Assembly (NCBI RefSeq): GCF_947497915.1
Contig: NZ_CANMIJ010000002.1
Coordinates: 806,001 to 870,000, forward strand
DNA: 64,000 nt
DNA from: an uncultured Erythrobacter sp.
GTDB taxonomy: Bacteria; Pseudomonadota; Alphaproteobacteria; Sphingomonadales; Sphingomonadaceae
Direction: 5' to 3'
A program made the translations under genes and the position numbers. Positions 17,599 through 27,141 of the stretch are shown here, piece after piece (position 1 is the first letter of the stretch; every line of letters starts with the position of its first letter). The notes under the pieces were generated by a model. That model saw only the letters and a program-made list of their open reading frames with translations. It made no database searches and was not told the DNA's origin.

Positions 17599-17623
17599 CC
17601 CCGAAGATACAAGAAATTCGGGG
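17599..17623. promoter_or_regulatory. Inverted repeat upstream of the HTH-DUF4019 gene
   Basis: CCCCGAA (17599-17605) and TTCGGGG (17617-17623) are a perfect 7-bp inverted repeat with an 11-base spacer, 35 bases before the ATG. It could be an operator for autoregulation or an RNA hairpin. There is no T-run. A TTGACA hexamer occurs at 17494-17499 but I see no matching -10. Confidence 0.35.
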
Positions 17624-17657
17624 TGGCGGTGAAGGCCTCTGTGGCTACCGTGGCGTT

Positions 17658-18395
17658 ATGAACCCTGCGCCTGACATCCTGACCGAGAAAGAGAAACAGA
17701 CGCTTCGACTGATCGTGCGCGGTCACGATGCGAAATCGGCGGCGAACACGCTCGAATTGTCTGTGCATACAATCAATGAGCGGTTGAGAGCCGCCCGCCG
17801 CAAGCTGCGGGTGACTAGCAGCCGTGAGGCCGCCAGAATCCTGCTTGAAAGCGAGAGCAAAGCCAACGAAAATTCTGCATACATACAATTGAGGGATGCC
17901 GATCCGCGCACGGCATCCGATGATCCTCCCACCCCGAAACCGGCCCATTGGATTGGAGTGATTTTGATCATGTCTACAATTGCTATCGCACTCGCGCTCA
18001 CCATTTCTGGCATCGCGCCTGAAGATCGAACAGCGGGCGAACCGGCCACCGCCATTGAGCAAGCCCAGCTTGAAAACATCGAAATCGCCGCGCGAAAATG
18101 GCTGCAATTGGTCGATGCGAGCGATTGGAGAGGCAGCTTTGACGCCGCCGGTCAGTCGTTTCGAAAGCTAAACACCACGGCGACATGGCGCAGCGCATCC
18201 TTGCAAGCCCGCGTTCCGTTAGGCCCGATGGTTCGGCGTGAGGCGAAGACCATCGAATTCGTCAATGCGCCGCCGCATGGATATTACATCGCAAATTTCC
18301 GAACGAAGTTCGAAAATCGCGAGGAGGCGATTGAAGCAGTCACGCTTGAGCTTGAAGATGGCGTCTGGAAAGTTGTTGGCTACGTCATCGATTGA
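17658..18395 (+). CDS. Membrane-anchored LuxR-type HTH protein with periplasmic DUF4019 domain
   Basis: 245 residues. A LuxR/GerE-like helix-turn-helix occupies residues about 6-65 (LTEKEKQTLRLIVRGHDAKSAANTL, then SVHTINERLRAARRKL). A flexible acidic/proline linker precedes one membrane helix (98-119). Residues 136-245 match DUF4019 (ARKWLQLVDASDWRGSFDAAG .. LELEDGVWKVVGYVID). The order suggests a one-component regulator sensing something outside the inner membrane while binding DNA inside. The domain assignment is from recognition; the signal and targets are unknown. Confidence 0.82.
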   Translation: MNPAPDILTEKEKQTLRLIVRGHDAKSAANTLELSVHTINERLRAARRKLRVTSSREAARILLESESKANENSAYIQLRDADPRTASDDPPTPKPAHWIGVILIMSTIAIALALTISGIAPEDRTAGEPATAIEQAQLENIEIAARKWLQLVDASDWRGSFDAAGQSFRKLNTTATWRSASLQARVPLGPMVRREAKTIEFVNAPPHGYYIANFRTKFENREEAIEAVTLELEDGVWKVVGYVID

Positions 18396-18421
18396 GCAAA
18401 AGCCCGACTCCGGCGCGGTGC

Positions 18422-18661
18422 CTATTTATAATGCTCGCGCCGGTCACCAAAGTCGCGCACGCGCTTGCGCCATGTCCGGTAGCTCGACGGTTTCAGATTA
18501 TCGCGCATCAAGACCTTCACTTGTTTGTCAGACAGCCCGAACTGCGCTTCGATCTCGGCAAAGGCGACATGATCGGAAAGCGCCATTTCGATGATCGCGC
18601 TGGTTTCGGCTTCGGTGAGGGTCTGTGCTGCAGTCATGCAAAGACAATGAGCTTGGCCCAT
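18422..18661 (-). CDS. TIGR03643 family small protein
   Basis: 79 residues as called, or 71 from the internal ATG at 18635-18637 (MTAAQTLTEAE). The core EIEAQFGLSDKQVKVLMRDNLKPSSYRTWRKRV is characteristic of this family: two helices followed by a conserved KPSS-R-WRKRV segment. GGAA eight bases before the upstream ATG favours the longer form; the shorter form better fits usual family length. The helical, basic character suggests nucleic-acid binding, but no function is established. Confidence 0.8.
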   Translation of the reverse strand: MGQAHCLCMTAAQTLTEAETSAIIEMALSDHVAFAEIEAQFGLSDKQVKVLMRDNLKPSSYRTWRKRVRDFGDRREHYK

Positions 18662-18683
18662 TGCCGTTCCATGCCTGCGGTAA

Positions 18684-19079
18684 TCATCCCACTGCCGTTG
18701 CTTCGATCTCGATCAGAGCGTCGGGATCATAGAGCGCCTGAACGCCAAGCAATGTGCTGGCAACTTGCGCACCCGCTTCGATGTGAAATTTTGTGATCTC
18801 TTCCGCCATTTCCATAAATTGCGGCACATCGGTGGTGTAAAAGTTAAGCCGGACAAGGTTTTCCGGCCCCATTCCTGCCGCCGCCAGCGCATCGAGCATA
18901 TTGTCCCATGCCGATTTATACTGGGCCACAATATCGCCAGCATGGAGCAGCGCGCCATCGGCGTCGGATGCGGTTTGACCGGACAGATACAGCGTGCGCT
19001 CTCCGCCCTTCACTTCGACCGCATGATTAAGTCCAAAGTGTTGAAGCCACGGTGTTGGATTGTGAACGGCTTTTTCCAT
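18684..19079 (-). CDS. RidA family (YjgF/YER057c) protein
   Basis: 131 residues with RidA-fold segments (TLYLSGQTASDADG, ILAQYKSAWDNMLDALAAAGMGPENLVRLNFYTTDVPQF, ASTLLGVQALYDPDALIEIEATAVG). RidA proteins hydrolyse reactive enamine/imine intermediates from PLP enzymes. The classic catalytic Arg in the C-terminal part is not obvious: the region reads VASTLLGV where RidA has the R-x-x-V-x pattern. It may therefore belong to an uncharacterised Rid subgroup. GGGGGAAA lies before ATG 19079. It is 38 bases downstream of the acetoacetyl-CoA reductase gene, probably co-transcribed. Confidence 0.85.
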   Translation of the reverse strand: MEKAVHNPTPWLQHFGLNHAVEVKGGERTLYLSGQTASDADGALLHAGDIVAQYKSAWDNMLDALAAAGMGPENLVRLNFYTTDVPQFMEMAEEITKFHIEAGAQVASTLLGVQALYDPDALIEIEATAVG

Positions 19080-19117
19080 CGTGTTTCCCCCGAGTTGATT
19101 TTTGCCAAGCGCGCGGC

Positions 19118-19840
19118 TCAATACATGTGCTGGCCGCCATTGATACTCATAGTGGAGCCGGTGACAAAGCCGGCTTCCTCCGAACAAAGGAAGCTAACGC
19201 CGCGTGCGATCTCGCCTGCTTGGCCAAGGCGGCCGACCGGAATCCCCGCTACGATCTTGTCGAGGACGCCCTGCGGCACGGCGGCGACCATATCGGTGTC
19301 GATATAGCCCGGCGCGATTGCATTGACGGTGACATTGGTGCGCGCGCCTTCTTGCGCGAGCGCCTTGGTAAAGCCGTGGATGCCCGATTTTGCGGCGGCG
19401 TAGTTGACCTGGCCATATTGGCCGGCCTGTCCATTGATAGATCCAATATTGACGATCCGGCCCCATTTCCGGTCACGCATTCCCGGAAAGCAGGCTTTCG
19501 ACATGTTGAAACAGCCGCCCAAATTGATCCGCATCACTTCGTGCCAGTCATCATAGCTCATTTTATGCAGAGTGCCGTCGCGGGTGATGCCCGCATTGTT
19601 CACGACCACTTCGACAGGGCCGACTTCGGCGGCGATCTGCTCGCATCCGGCCAAAGTCGCTTCGTGATCGCCGACGTCGAATTTGTATGTCGCAACGCCC
19701 GTTTCGTCGGAGAATTGCTGCGCGGCGGCATCATTGCCAGCATAATTGGCGATGACGTTAAATCCGTCCTCTTTCAATTGTTCGCAAATTGCGCGGCCAA
19801 TTCCGCGTGTTCCTCCGGTGACTACGGCTACACGGTTCAT
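19118..19840 (-). CDS. phbB: Acetoacetyl-CoA reductase (SDR family)
   Basis: 240 residues. It has the NADPH-binding TGGTRGIGRA (8-17), NNAG motif (81-84), and catalytic Ser134, Tyr147 and Lys151 (NIGSINGQAGQYGQVNYAAAK). The AGQYGQVNYAAAK and NAIAPGYIDTDMV stretches are close to PhaB/PhbB. It reduces acetoacetyl-CoA to (R)-3-hydroxybutyryl-CoA for polyhydroxybutyrate. The thiolase and PHA depolymerase in this window serve neighbouring steps, but the PHA synthase is not here. FabG-like activity is the alternative. Confidence 0.9.
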   Translation of the reverse strand: MNRVAVVTGGTRGIGRAICEQLKEDGFNVIANYAGNDAAAQQFSDETGVATYKFDVGDHEATLAGCEQIAAEVGPVEVVVNNAGITRDGTLHKMSYDDWHEVMRINLGGCFNMSKACFPGMRDRKWGRIVNIGSINGQAGQYGQVNYAAAKSGIHGFTKALAQEGARTNVTVNAIAPGYIDTDMVAAVPQGVLDKIVAGIPVGRLGQAGEIARGVSFLCSEEAGFVTGSTMSINGGQHMY

Positions 19841-19902
19841 GGGCTTTTCCTCTCGCGTTGAATGATTGCGGTAGAGCGTAGACCTGACGTAACGGAAGGC
19901 AA

Positions 19903-19927
19903 AGAAAAACCCCGCCGAAGCGAGGTT
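19903..19927 (-). terminator. Rho-independent terminator of the 250-aa envelope protein gene
   Basis: Read on the minus strand: AACCTCGC, loop TTCG, GCGGGGTT, then TTTCTTT. One mismatch lies in an eight-pair stem with a stable UUCG tetraloop. It lies 41 bases beyond the TAG/TAA end of the gene at 19968. Confidence 0.8.
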
Positions 19928-19967
19928 CTGAATACGAATGTTTGAAAGCCGCGCAGGGGGCGCCGGA

Positions 19968-20720
19968 TTAGAACTTTATCTGGGTGCCCACATAAACAGC
20001 CTGGCTGTCTTGCTCTGAATTGGTGAGCGGACGCAGACGTTGGCGTTCTTGTGAATAGCGGACGCCAGCGGTCACATCGAGGTTTGGCGAAAGGCTGAAG
20101 CTGCCGCCAACATCGACGGTTTGCGAACCGAGTGCATCCAAAGTGTTAGGCGAACGGCCTGCAATTGCCTTGTCTTCAAGTTCGATCCGCGGTTGCAGAC
20201 GACTTGGCTTTTTAACAGCCGCCGGTTTGGCTGGCTCAAATTCGGTAAGGTCAGGAACGCTTAGGCTGCGAACATTGCTGGGCAATTCGATCTGCCGCGC
20301 AAAGCTTTGATAGCCGCGCGATGTACCAAGGTTGAAACGGCTCGACTGAAGCGCAGCGAGCGATTTGCCTGCGCCAGCCTTGGCAGCGATGGCCGAGCGA
20401 ACCGAAACGGCATTGGCGTTATCATCGTCAACCCGAACGGCGACGGTCACTGTCTTACCCTGAAGCACCGGATTGGAGCCTGCGGGTGTAAAACGGATAC
20501 CTTTTGCGCGGGCTTTATCAGCGACGCGGGCGGCAAGATCGGGATCGATCGAAGCCGGGGTGAAAAGGCCGAAGCTGTCATCGTCGCTGACGCCGGTGGC
20601 CGGGTTGAACCCGACAACCGCAAGGCCAGCGGTAGGAAGCGCGAGCATCACTGCGCCGGCCACACCGAGCAGCGGCAGCTTACGCTGCTTTCCTGCTGTG
20701 ATGTTTGCCTTGCGTGTCAT
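19968..20720 (-). CDS. Exported protein of unknown function with a porin-like C-terminal beta segment
   Basis: 250 residues. The N-terminal hydrophobic segment (about 15-36, LPLLGVAGAVMLALPTAGLA) is a signal sequence. The middle is basic/Ala-rich with no recognised domain. The last 60 residues show alternating strands (SQTVDVGGSFSLSPNLDVTAGVRYSQ .. SQAVYVGTQIKF) ending in a C-terminal Phe, the BAM recognition pattern for outer-membrane strands. There are too few strands for a whole barrel, so it may contribute a hairpin to an oligomer or be a surface protein. It is monocistronic with its own terminator. No family name recognised. Confidence 0.75.
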   Translation of the reverse strand: MTRKANITAGKQRKLPLLGVAGAVMLALPTAGLAVVGFNPATGVSDDDSFGLFTPASIDPDLAARVADKARAKGIRFTPAGSNPVLQGKTVTVAVRVDDDNANAVSVRSAIAAKAGAGKSLAALQSSRFNLGTSRGYQSFARQIELPSNVRSLSVPDLTEFEPAKPAAVKKPSRLQPRIELEDKAIAGRSPNTLDALGSQTVDVGGSFSLSPNLDVTAGVRYSQERQRLRPLTNSEQDSQAVYVGTQIKF

Positions 20721-21076
20721 GCTTTCAGCTGTCCCTGTTTTTCATCAATTCGTTTCGCGTAACACCTAAGCAGAAAATGCCTGAACGGTGGATGAGCGCC
20801 AAAACGACTCGATTGAATTTATGGAGACTAGGAGCGAGTCGGTCTTTTGTGCAATCTTTTCCACATCATCTCAGAATCTTCACAAAGCGAGTGTTGCACG
20901 TCGCACACAGAATCGTGCGGGGAGGAGTGGCAATTCAGCGCCCCTTAAGGCCGCGACTGGCTTTGAAGGGCGCAGATTTCTGACGGTTTGTGCGGAATTG
21001 ATGATCGCACAAAGCTTGCCGCGCGCGGTGCGCGGGTTATAGAGCCGTAGCAGACAGACAAAGGGATTAGCCTCCA
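20721..21076. other. 356-base divergent intergenic region
   Basis: It separates the minus-strand envelope gene from the DUF3576 gene and must hold both promoters, but I find no convincing -35/-10 pair. A 7-bp inverted repeat CGACTCG/CGAGTCG (20805-20811 and 20835-20841) is present. The octamer-like AACGACTCG recurs just inside the DUF3576 gene near 21105. Short open frames here lack ribosome sites and I do not call them. Confidence 0.5.
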
Positions 21077-21529
21077 GTGACACGCGCCAAACTCGCATTT
21101 TCAAAAACGACTCGCATCACTCTTATATCGGGCGCGCTCGCCACTCTTGCTGCGTGCGGGGGCAATGATCGCCCGACGACCGAGCTGCAATCGGCGCAAA
21201 TCAACACAATCGGTGTGAACGCGTTTCTATGGCGCGCCGCGATTGACACGGTCAGTTTTGCTCCGCTTGCCTCGGCAGACAGCGCAGGCGGCGTTATCGC
21301 AACCGATTGGTATGCGAACCCAAGCAACCCGAATGAGCGCGTGAAATTGACCGTGACCATTCTCGATCAGGATCTGCGCGCCGATGCTCTTCGCGTCGCC
21401 GCAAGCCGTCAGGTTTCGCAGGAAGGCCGCTGGGTCGAAGCGCCCGTTCAGGCCGCCACAGTGCAGAAGCTTGAAGACATTATCCTGACGAAAGCACGCG
21501 ATCTGCGCCGCAAGGCTCTCGCTTCCTGA
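21077..21529 (+). CDS. DUF3576 family lipoprotein
   Basis: 150 residues, starting at GTG 21077 with AAGGGA 10 bases upstream. The signal peptide ends in a lipobox (TLAAC, Cys at about residue 27). The mature part begins [41 protein letters not shown], the DUF3576 signature, and ends with a helical [20 protein letters not shown]. The family is restricted largely to alphaproteobacteria and is almost always directly upstream of leuS-lptE-holA, as here. An envelope role is likely but unproven. Confidence 0.88.
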   Translation: MTRAKLAFSKTTRITLISGALATLAACGGNDRPTTELQSAQINTIGVNAFLWRAAIDTVSFAPLASADSAGGVIATDWYANPSNPNERVKLTVTILDQDLRADALRVAASRQVSQEGRWVEAPVQAATVQKLEDIILTKARDLRRKALAS

Positions 21530-21554
21530 TCCAATTCGCGATAGCGAGTTTCAC

Positions 21555-24065
21555 ATGACTGATAACCGTTTCGATCCGTCTTCTGCCGACGGGCGCTGGC
21601 AGCGCGCGTGGAATGACGCGGGCACTTTCACCGCTGATTCCAATAGCGAAAAGCCAAAGAGCTACATCCTAGAGATGTTCCCCTATCCATCGGGACGCAT
21701 CCACATGGGCCATGTGCGCAATTATGCGATGGGCGATGTGCTGGCACGGTACAAGAAAATGCGCGGCCACGAAGTGCTCCACCCGATGGGCTGGGACGCG
21801 TTCGGCATGCCGGCGGAAAACGCGGCGATGGAGAAAAAGGTGCATCCCGGCGCCTGGACCCGCTCCAATATCGAAGGGATGAAGGCGCAGCTGAAACGGA
21901 TCGGCTTTGCGCTTGATTGGACCCGCGAATTCGCGACCTGCGATCCTGAATATTACGGCCATGAACAATCGCTGTTCATCGACATGTACGCCGCCGGTCT
22001 CGTTTATCGAAAATCATCCGAAGTGAACTGGGACCCCGTCGATATGACCGTGCTCGCCAATGAGCAGGTGATCGATGGCAAAGGCTGGCGCAGCGGCGCC
22101 GAGGTTGAAAAGCGCAAGCTGGATCAGTGGTTCCTCAAGATTACCGATTTCGCCGAAGACCTGCTGTCGGGTCTGGGCGAGCTGAAAGACTGGCCTGAAA
22201 AAGTCCGCGTGATGCAGGAAAACTGGATCGGCAAATCGTCTGGTCTGGAATTCTCTTTTGACCTGTCGAACGGAGAAAAACTGTCCGTTTATACGACGAG
22301 GCCTGACACAATTTTCGGCGCGAGTTTCTGTGCGATTGCGGCGGATCACCCGATCGCTCAGGCAGTTGCCGCCTCTAACAGCGAAGCGGTCGCTTTCATC
22401 GAAGAATGCAAACGCGGCGGGACGACGGCGGCGGAACTGGAGACGGCTGAGAAGCTCGGCTTCGACACCGGTATCACAGCCAGACATCCGTTCACTGGTG
22501 AGGCGATGCCTGTCTTTATCGCGAACTTTGTGTTGATGGAATACGGCACAGGCGCGGTGATGGGCGTGCCGGGCCATGACCAACGCGACTTTGAATTCGC
22601 GACCAAATACAAGCAGCGGATCGCGCGCGTTGTGGCCAGCGATGTGTCGCAGGCTGGCGCTCCCATGGGCGATGAAGCCGAAGGCGGCGACGGCGTAATC
22701 GTCAACTCCGACTTCCTCGATGGGATGAGCGTTGAGGATGCCAAAGCTGACGTGATTAAACGCGCAGAAACCGGCGGCTGGGGCGAAGGCACCACTGTAT
22801 GGCGACTGCGCGACTGGGGCATATCGCGCCAGCGTTACTGGGGCACCCCGATCCCGTTCATTCACTGTGATACCTGCGGTGTTGTGCCAGTGCCGAAAGA
22901 TCAGCTTCCGGTGACTTTGCCGGATGATGTGGATTTTGAGACGCCGGGCAATCCGCTGGAACGGCACGCGACATGGAAGCATGTCGATTGTCCGGAATGC
23001 GGCGGTAAGGCACAGCGCGAGACAGATACGCTCGACACATTCACGAACTCGTCGTGGTATTTCCTGCGCTTTGCGAGTCAGCCTGCGGACAAGCCGTTCG
23101 ACGCGGAAGAGATCGCCAAGTGGCTGCCGGTGCAGCATTATATTGGCGGGGTTGAACACGCGATCCTGCATTTGCTTTACGCCCGTTTCTGGACGCGCGC
23201 TCTTGCCCATATCGGAAAGCTCGATGTGAAAGAGCCATTCGCCGCGCTCTTTACGCAGGGCATGGTGACGCACGAGACGTACAGCCTCGGCGATGGCAGT
23301 TGGCTGTCGCCCGATGAAGTCCGCAAGGATGGCCAGGATTGGGTGACAATCGAGAATGGCGTACCGGTCGAAGCAGGCCGCGTTGTCAAAATGTCGAAAT
23401 CGAAGAAGAACGTCGTCGATCCTGACAATATTATCGACGAATACGGCGCGGATGCGGTGCGTTGGTTCATGCTGTCCGACAGCCCGCCGGAACGCGATCT
23501 GCCATGGTCGGTCAGCGGTATCGAAGGCTGCGCGCGGTTCGTTCAGCGGCTGTGGCGTTTGTTCAATAGTTACGATGCGAACGCGGCCGGTGAAGACAAA
23601 GCCCTCGCTCGCAAAGCTCACCAAGCCATCGTAGCCGTGGCAGACGACATCGAAGCGCTCGGCTTCAACAAAGCCGTCGCCCGCATTTATGAACTGACCG
23701 GAGCGGCTGAGAAGGCCGCGCCGAGTGAGAGCAAGAACTTCGCCATCCGCGCAGTGCTGCATCTGGTCAGCCCGATGATGCCGCACCTCGCGGAAGAGGC
23801 CTATGCGAAGTTGGGCCATGACACCTTGATCGCGGACGCCGCATGGCCAGAGCATGATCCGGCGATGCTGGTCGAAGATGAAGTGACCATCGCGATCCAG
23901 CACATGGGCAAGCTGCGCGATACGATCACTGCGCCAAAAGGGGCGGCAAAAGACGACCTCGAAGCGCTTGCGCTCGCCAGCGAGAAGGTCCAGCGTTCAA
24001 TCGATGGCGCGGATATTCGTAAGGTGATCGTGGTGCCCGATAGATTGGTGAACATCGTTACATGA
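21555..24065 (+). CDS. leuS: Leucyl-tRNA synthetase
   Basis: 836 residues, class I. HIGH-equivalent HMGH at 50-53 ([16 protein letters not shown]), the CP1 editing domain (about 225-410, with [11 protein letters not shown] and [18 protein letters not shown]), zinc-knuckle-like CDTC and CPEC motifs, KMSKS at 612-616, and a C-terminal anticodon-binding bundle. It charges tRNA-Leu and edits mischarged norvaline and isoleucine. It lies 25 bases after DUF3576 and overlaps lptE by 4 bases. Confidence 0.98.
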   Translation: MTDNRFDPSSADGRWQRAWNDAGTFTADSNSEKPKSYILEMFPYPSGRIHMGHVRNYAMGDVLARYKKMRGHEVLHPMGWDAFGMPAENAAMEKKVHPGAWTRSNIEGMKAQLKRIGFALDWTREFATCDPEYYGHEQSLFIDMYAAGLVYRKSSEVNWDPVDMTVLANEQVIDGKGWRSGAEVEKRKLDQWFLKITDFAEDLLSGLGELKDWPEKVRVMQENWIGKSSGLEFSFDLSNGEKLSVYTTRPDTIFGASFCAIAADHPIAQAVAASNSEAVAFIEECKRGGTTAAELETAEKLGFDTGITARHPFTGEAMPVFIANFVLMEYGTGAVMGVPGHDQRDFEFATKYKQRIARVVASDVSQAGAPMGDEAEGGDGVIVNSDFLDGMSVEDAKADVIKRAETGGWGEGTTVWRLRDWGISRQRYWGTPIPFIHCDTCGVVPVPKDQLPVTLPDDVDFETPGNPLERHATWKHVDCPECGGKAQRETDTLDTFTNSSWYFLRFASQPADKPFDAEEIAKWLPVQHYIGGVEHAILHLLYARFWTRALAHIGKLDVKEPFAALFTQGMVTHETYSLGDGSWLSPDEVRKDGQDWVTIENGVPVEAGRVVKMSKSKKNVVDPDNIIDEYGADAVRWFMLSDSPPERDLPWSVSGIEGCARFVQRLWRLFNSYDANAAGEDKALARKAHQAIVAVADDIEALGFNKAVARIYELTGAAEKAAPSESKNFAIRAVLHLVSPMMPHLAEEAYAKLGHDTLIADAAWPEHDPAMLVEDEVTIAIQHMGKLRDTITAPKGAAKDDLEALALASEKVQRSIDGADIRKVIVVPDRLVNIVT

Positions 24066-24583
24066 TACGCGGAGCGTTTCTGTTGCTGGGCGCACTGGCG
24101 CTGCCCCTGTCTTTATCGGGCTGCGGGCTGCAACCGCTCTATAGCGGCGGCGGCAATGCGGGCGTGGCTCAGGGATTGGCCGCGATTGATGTGCCTGCCA
24201 TTCCGGGACGCGGCGGCTGGCTCATTCGCAATGCTTTGACAGAGCGTTTGGGTGCAGCGGGCAATTCCTCGCCTGCCTACCGGCTCGATGTGCGCCTCGA
24301 TGATGCGCTCGAAGCGTTGGGCGTTCTGAACGACGATACGATCAGCCGCGAACGCCGGATTTTGCGCGCGCGTTATCAATTGATTGATCTTGCGACGGGC
24401 GAAATCCTGCTGGATGCGACCGCCGGATCGGATGCGGGGATCGACGTTGTGTCGAGCGAATACGCGACTATCGCCGCCGAGCAGCGGGCACTGGAAAACC
24501 TTGCCAAAGAAGTCGCGGACCGGATGACGACGGAAATCGCACTTACATTGAGAGAGCGGGCCAAAGAGGCAAACGCGCAGTGA
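24062..24583 (+). CDS. lptE: LPS assembly lipoprotein LptE
   Basis: 173 residues. It is a lipoprotein with signal [10 protein letters not shown] (Cys near 21) followed by [10 protein letters not shown], the alphaproteobacterial LptE signature. Its alternating alpha/beta body matches the family ([66 protein letters not shown]). LptE plugs the LptD barrel that inserts LPS into the outer membrane. Its ATG overlaps the leuS stop (ATGA), and holA begins 7 bases later. Confidence 0.9.
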   Translation: MIRGAFLLLGALALPLSLSGCGLQPLYSGGGNAGVAQGLAAIDVPAIPGRGGWLIRNALTERLGAAGNSSPAYRLDVRLDDALEALGVLNDDTISRERRILRARYQLIDLATGEILLDATAGSDAGIDVVSSEYATIAAEQRALENLAKEVADRMTTEIALTLRERAKEANAQ

Positions 24584-24590
24584 GCCTGCG

Positions 24591-25631
24591 ATGAAGGCCA
24601 CTCAGAAAGATTTTGCTCGCGGTCTTCCGCGCGGCGCTGACACAGCCAGCCTCTTCTTCTTTTGCGGCCCCGATGAAGCGGGCGCGTCTGCCGCAGCGGC
24701 CAAGATTATCGAGGCCCTGCCCGATGCTGGCGAGCGCGTGGACATTGCTGGCTCTGACATAAAGCGAGACCCGGCGATGCTGGGCGACGAAGCGCGCAGC
24801 GAAAGCCTGTTCGGGGACAAACGCCACATCCTTGTCCGTGCCAGCGGTGAGGAAGCGCATGACGCCCTCAAAGCCCTGATCGAGACGAGCGAAGCAGGGG
24901 CGGGGGTGGCCGCGCCGGTCTTTGTCGTCGCAACCTCCGCCACTGATAAATCGCGCACGGCAAAGCTTCTGGAAAAGCGGCCCGATGCGTTGGTCGCGAT
25001 GTTCTATCCGCCCGATCTGATGACTGTTGCGGCCTCTGTGCGCGGTATGGCCGATAGTGCCGGCCTGCGATTGGGCGGTGATCTGGCCGAAAGGATCGCG
25101 CGTGCGGCCGGTCTTGATGTGCGGCTCGCGCAGTCGGAAGTCACCAAGCTTGCGTTGTATTGCGATGCCGATCCGCAGTCTCCCAAATCTGCATCGGTCG
25201 AAGATTATGGCGAGATCGGCGCGGCGACCGAAGAGGACGGGTTCCAGCCTGTCGTCAACGCGGTGATGGGCGGGGAGCTAAACCGTTTGTCCGATGAAGT
25301 GCGCCGCATGCGCGAACTTGGCCTCAATCCGGTCGGGCTGCTGCTCGCGCTGGAGCGGCGCGCTGCTCAGTTGGCGCAGATCACGGCAAAGCTTGGCCCG
25401 CGTGGCTCGTTCGACAATCTTGGCAAAGGCGAAAAAGCCCAGCTGGGCATATTCTGGAAAGAAGAGCGCGACATCCGGCATCAACTTTCGCGCTGGCACC
25501 GTAAGAAATTGGACCGGCTAATACCGCGACTCGTAAACCTGCACCGTTCGCTGCTTTCAAACAGCCAAGCGGCGGAGCTTTTGCTGTCGCAAGATCTCGC
25601 CGAGATCGCCCGTTTCGCGACGAAGCGTTAG
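24591..25631 (+). CDS. holA: DNA polymerase III delta subunit
   Basis: 346 residues in the HolA layout. The N-terminal RecA-like/AAA part has LFFFCGPDEAGASAAAAKIIEAL (a degenerate P-loop typical of delta), then DEARSESLFGDKRHILVRASGEE. The collar helices follow at the C-terminus (LGLNPVGLLLALERRAAQLAQI .. RLVNLHRSLLSNSQAAELLLSQDLAEIAR). It opens the sliding clamp as part of the clamp loader. The position after lptE is the standard alphaproteobacterial order. Confidence 0.93.
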   Translation: MKATQKDFARGLPRGADTASLFFFCGPDEAGASAAAAKIIEALPDAGERVDIAGSDIKRDPAMLGDEARSESLFGDKRHILVRASGEEAHDALKALIETSEAGAGVAAPVFVVATSATDKSRTAKLLEKRPDALVAMFYPPDLMTVAASVRGMADSAGLRLGGDLAERIARAAGLDVRLAQSEVTKLALYCDADPQSPKSASVEDYGEIGAATEEDGFQPVVNAVMGGELNRLSDEVRRMRELGLNPVGLLLALERRAAQLAQITAKLGPRGSFDNLGKGEKAQLGIFWKEERDIRHQLSRWHRKKLDRLIPRLVNLHRSLLSNSQAAELLLSQDLAEIARFATKR

Positions 25632-25692
25632 AATCCCCGAACAATCTGCGTTTCGTAGTCGTAAAATACACTGAATTGCGTGTAGAGTCTGA

Positions 25693-25712
25693 CCTACGGG
25701 TAAACGCGTAGG
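25693..25712. promoter_or_regulatory. Small inverted repeat before the sugar transferase gene
   Basis: CCTACG (25693-25698) and CGTAGG (25707-25712) flank GGTAAACG, 25 bases before the ATG. It may be an operator or leader hairpin; it is short enough to be chance. Confidence 0.25.
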
Positions 25713-25737
25713 GATTAACCGTGCGGATGGGCGCTGC

Positions 25738-27141
25738 ATGAACAGGATTTCAGGCCCGCTGTTAGAGGCGGACAAGCCGAACAGTATTGATCACAAGATT
25801 GCCCCGTCGCTCGAACGGCGGCGGCTTCGCGCCTATGCGCTGATGCTTTTAACCGATGCCGTCCTGATCAATTTGAGCTTTGCGATTGCCGCTTTCGCAT
25901 ATGAAGGCATCTGGTGGGAGCCGCGCAGTGTGCTGGCCGCGCAAACGCTTTTGCCGCTTTACTTCACCATCGCTCTTTATAACGCGACCTATGGACAAAG
26001 GGCCTTGGGCAGGTGGATGTTTGCGACACGGCAAGCGTTAACAGCTTTGGTATTGTCCGCAGCGTTGCTGAACTTTGTCGGTTTTTACACCAAGTCGAAC
26101 GCAGAATTTTCGCGCGTTGCCGTGACGCTAGGGCTGTTGCTTGCCGCGATCCTTATCACTGCATCACGGCGGCTCATTCCGATCATTATCAATCGGTATT
26201 GGGGCGGCAAAATCCGCAACAGTTTGGTGATTATGGATGGCGGCCCGGAATTCCTTTTGCCAAATGCGATAACGGTGCAAGCGGCGAAGTATGAGCTCGA
26301 TCCGACCGGCGATGATCCGTTTATGTTTGATCGTTTGGGCAAGCTGCTGCGCAATCAGGAAAAGGTTGTGATCAGCTGTCTGCCAGAGCGCCGTAAGGCA
26401 TGGGCGCTGCTGCTCAAATCCTTTGGTGTTTATTGCGAGATTGTCAGCAAGCCTGCGCATGATTTGGGTGTGCTGGGTGTGCACCGATATGAAGCGCAGG
26501 ATCAAACGACGCTGCTCGTCGCTACTGGTCCGTTGGGCGTTCGCGGGCGCATTGTGAAACGCGCCTATGATGTCGCTGCGGCGTCGGTCGGGCTGATTGC
26601 ACTATCGCCGCTGCTTGTGTTCATCGCGCTTCGGATCAAACTTGAAGATGGCGGCCCTATTCTGTTTGTTCAGCGGCGTTTGGGCCGAGGCAACCAGTTC
26701 TTCGACATGCTCAAATTCCGATCCATGCGGGCTGAAAACCTTGATCAGGACGGCGCAACTTCGACTGCGCGCGATGATGATCGGATCACGAAGGTCGGTG
26801 CGTTTATCCGCCGCACCAGCATTGATGAGCTGCCGCAGCTGATCAATGTCCTGCGCGGCGACATGTCGATTGTCGGCCCGCGCCCTCACGCGCTTGGCAG
26901 CCGTGCGAACAACAAATATTTCTGGGAAGTCGATGCCACGTATTGGCAGCGGCATTCGCTAAAGCCGGGGCTTACGGGCCTCGCGCAGGTGCGCGGCCAT
27001 CGCGGCGCGACCGAGCAGGAAAAAGACCTGACCGATCGGCTTCAGTCCGATCTTGAATATATCGCAGGCTGGTCAATCATGCGTGATCTGGAGATCACCT
27101 ATCAGACGGTCTGGGTTCTGACCCACGAAAACGCTTACTGA
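25738..27141 (+). CDS. Polyprenyl-phosphate glycosyl-1-phosphate transferase for exopolysaccharide
   Basis: 467 residues. Four membrane helices (about 33-125) form the N-terminal module, a Rossmann-like middle (about 155-255) follows, then a fifth membrane helix and the bacterial sugar transferase domain. The latter is [25 protein letters not shown] .. [15 protein letters not shown] .. [28 protein letters not shown] .. [12 protein letters not shown]. This is the architecture of WcaJ/SpsB/GelB enzymes, which transfer glucose-1-P or galactose-1-P to undecaprenyl phosphate to begin polysaccharide repeat units. The sugar is unknown. It is monocistronic; its end overlaps the convergent lptA by 7 bases. 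galU supplies UDP-glucose. Confidence 0.9.
   Translation: MNRISGPLLEADKPNSIDHKIAPSLERRRLRAYALMLLTDAVLINLSFAIAAFAYEGIWWEPRSVLAAQTLLPLYFTIALYNATYGQRALGRWMFATRQALTALVLSAALLNFVGFYTKSNAEFSRVAVTLGLLLAAILITASRRLIPIIINRYWGGKIRNSLVIMDGGPEFLLPNAITVQAAKYELDPTGDDPFMFDRLGKLLRNQEKVVISCLPERRKAWALLLKSFGVYCEIVSKPAHDLGVLGVHRYEAQDQTTLLVATGPLGVRGRIVKRAYDVAAASVGLIALSPLLVFIALRIKLEDGGPILFVQRRLGRGNQFFDMLKFRSMRAENLDQDGATSTARDDDRITKVGAFIRRTSIDELPQLINVLRGDMSIVGPRPHALGSRANNKYFWEVDATYWQRHSLKPGLTGLAQVRGHRGATEQEKDLTDRLQSDLEYIAGWSIMRDLEITYQTVWVLTHENAY

Noticed and set aside
20705..20983. Short frames in the gap before the DUF3576 gene
   Set aside because: No ribosome site and composition like non-coding sequence.
22014..23903. 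629-codon open frame antisense to leuS
   Set aside because: Its codons are exactly in register with leuS codons on the other strand. Long open antisense frames appear when the sense gene avoids TTA, CTA and TCA. LeuS motifs are complete and the antisense product has no recognisable domain.
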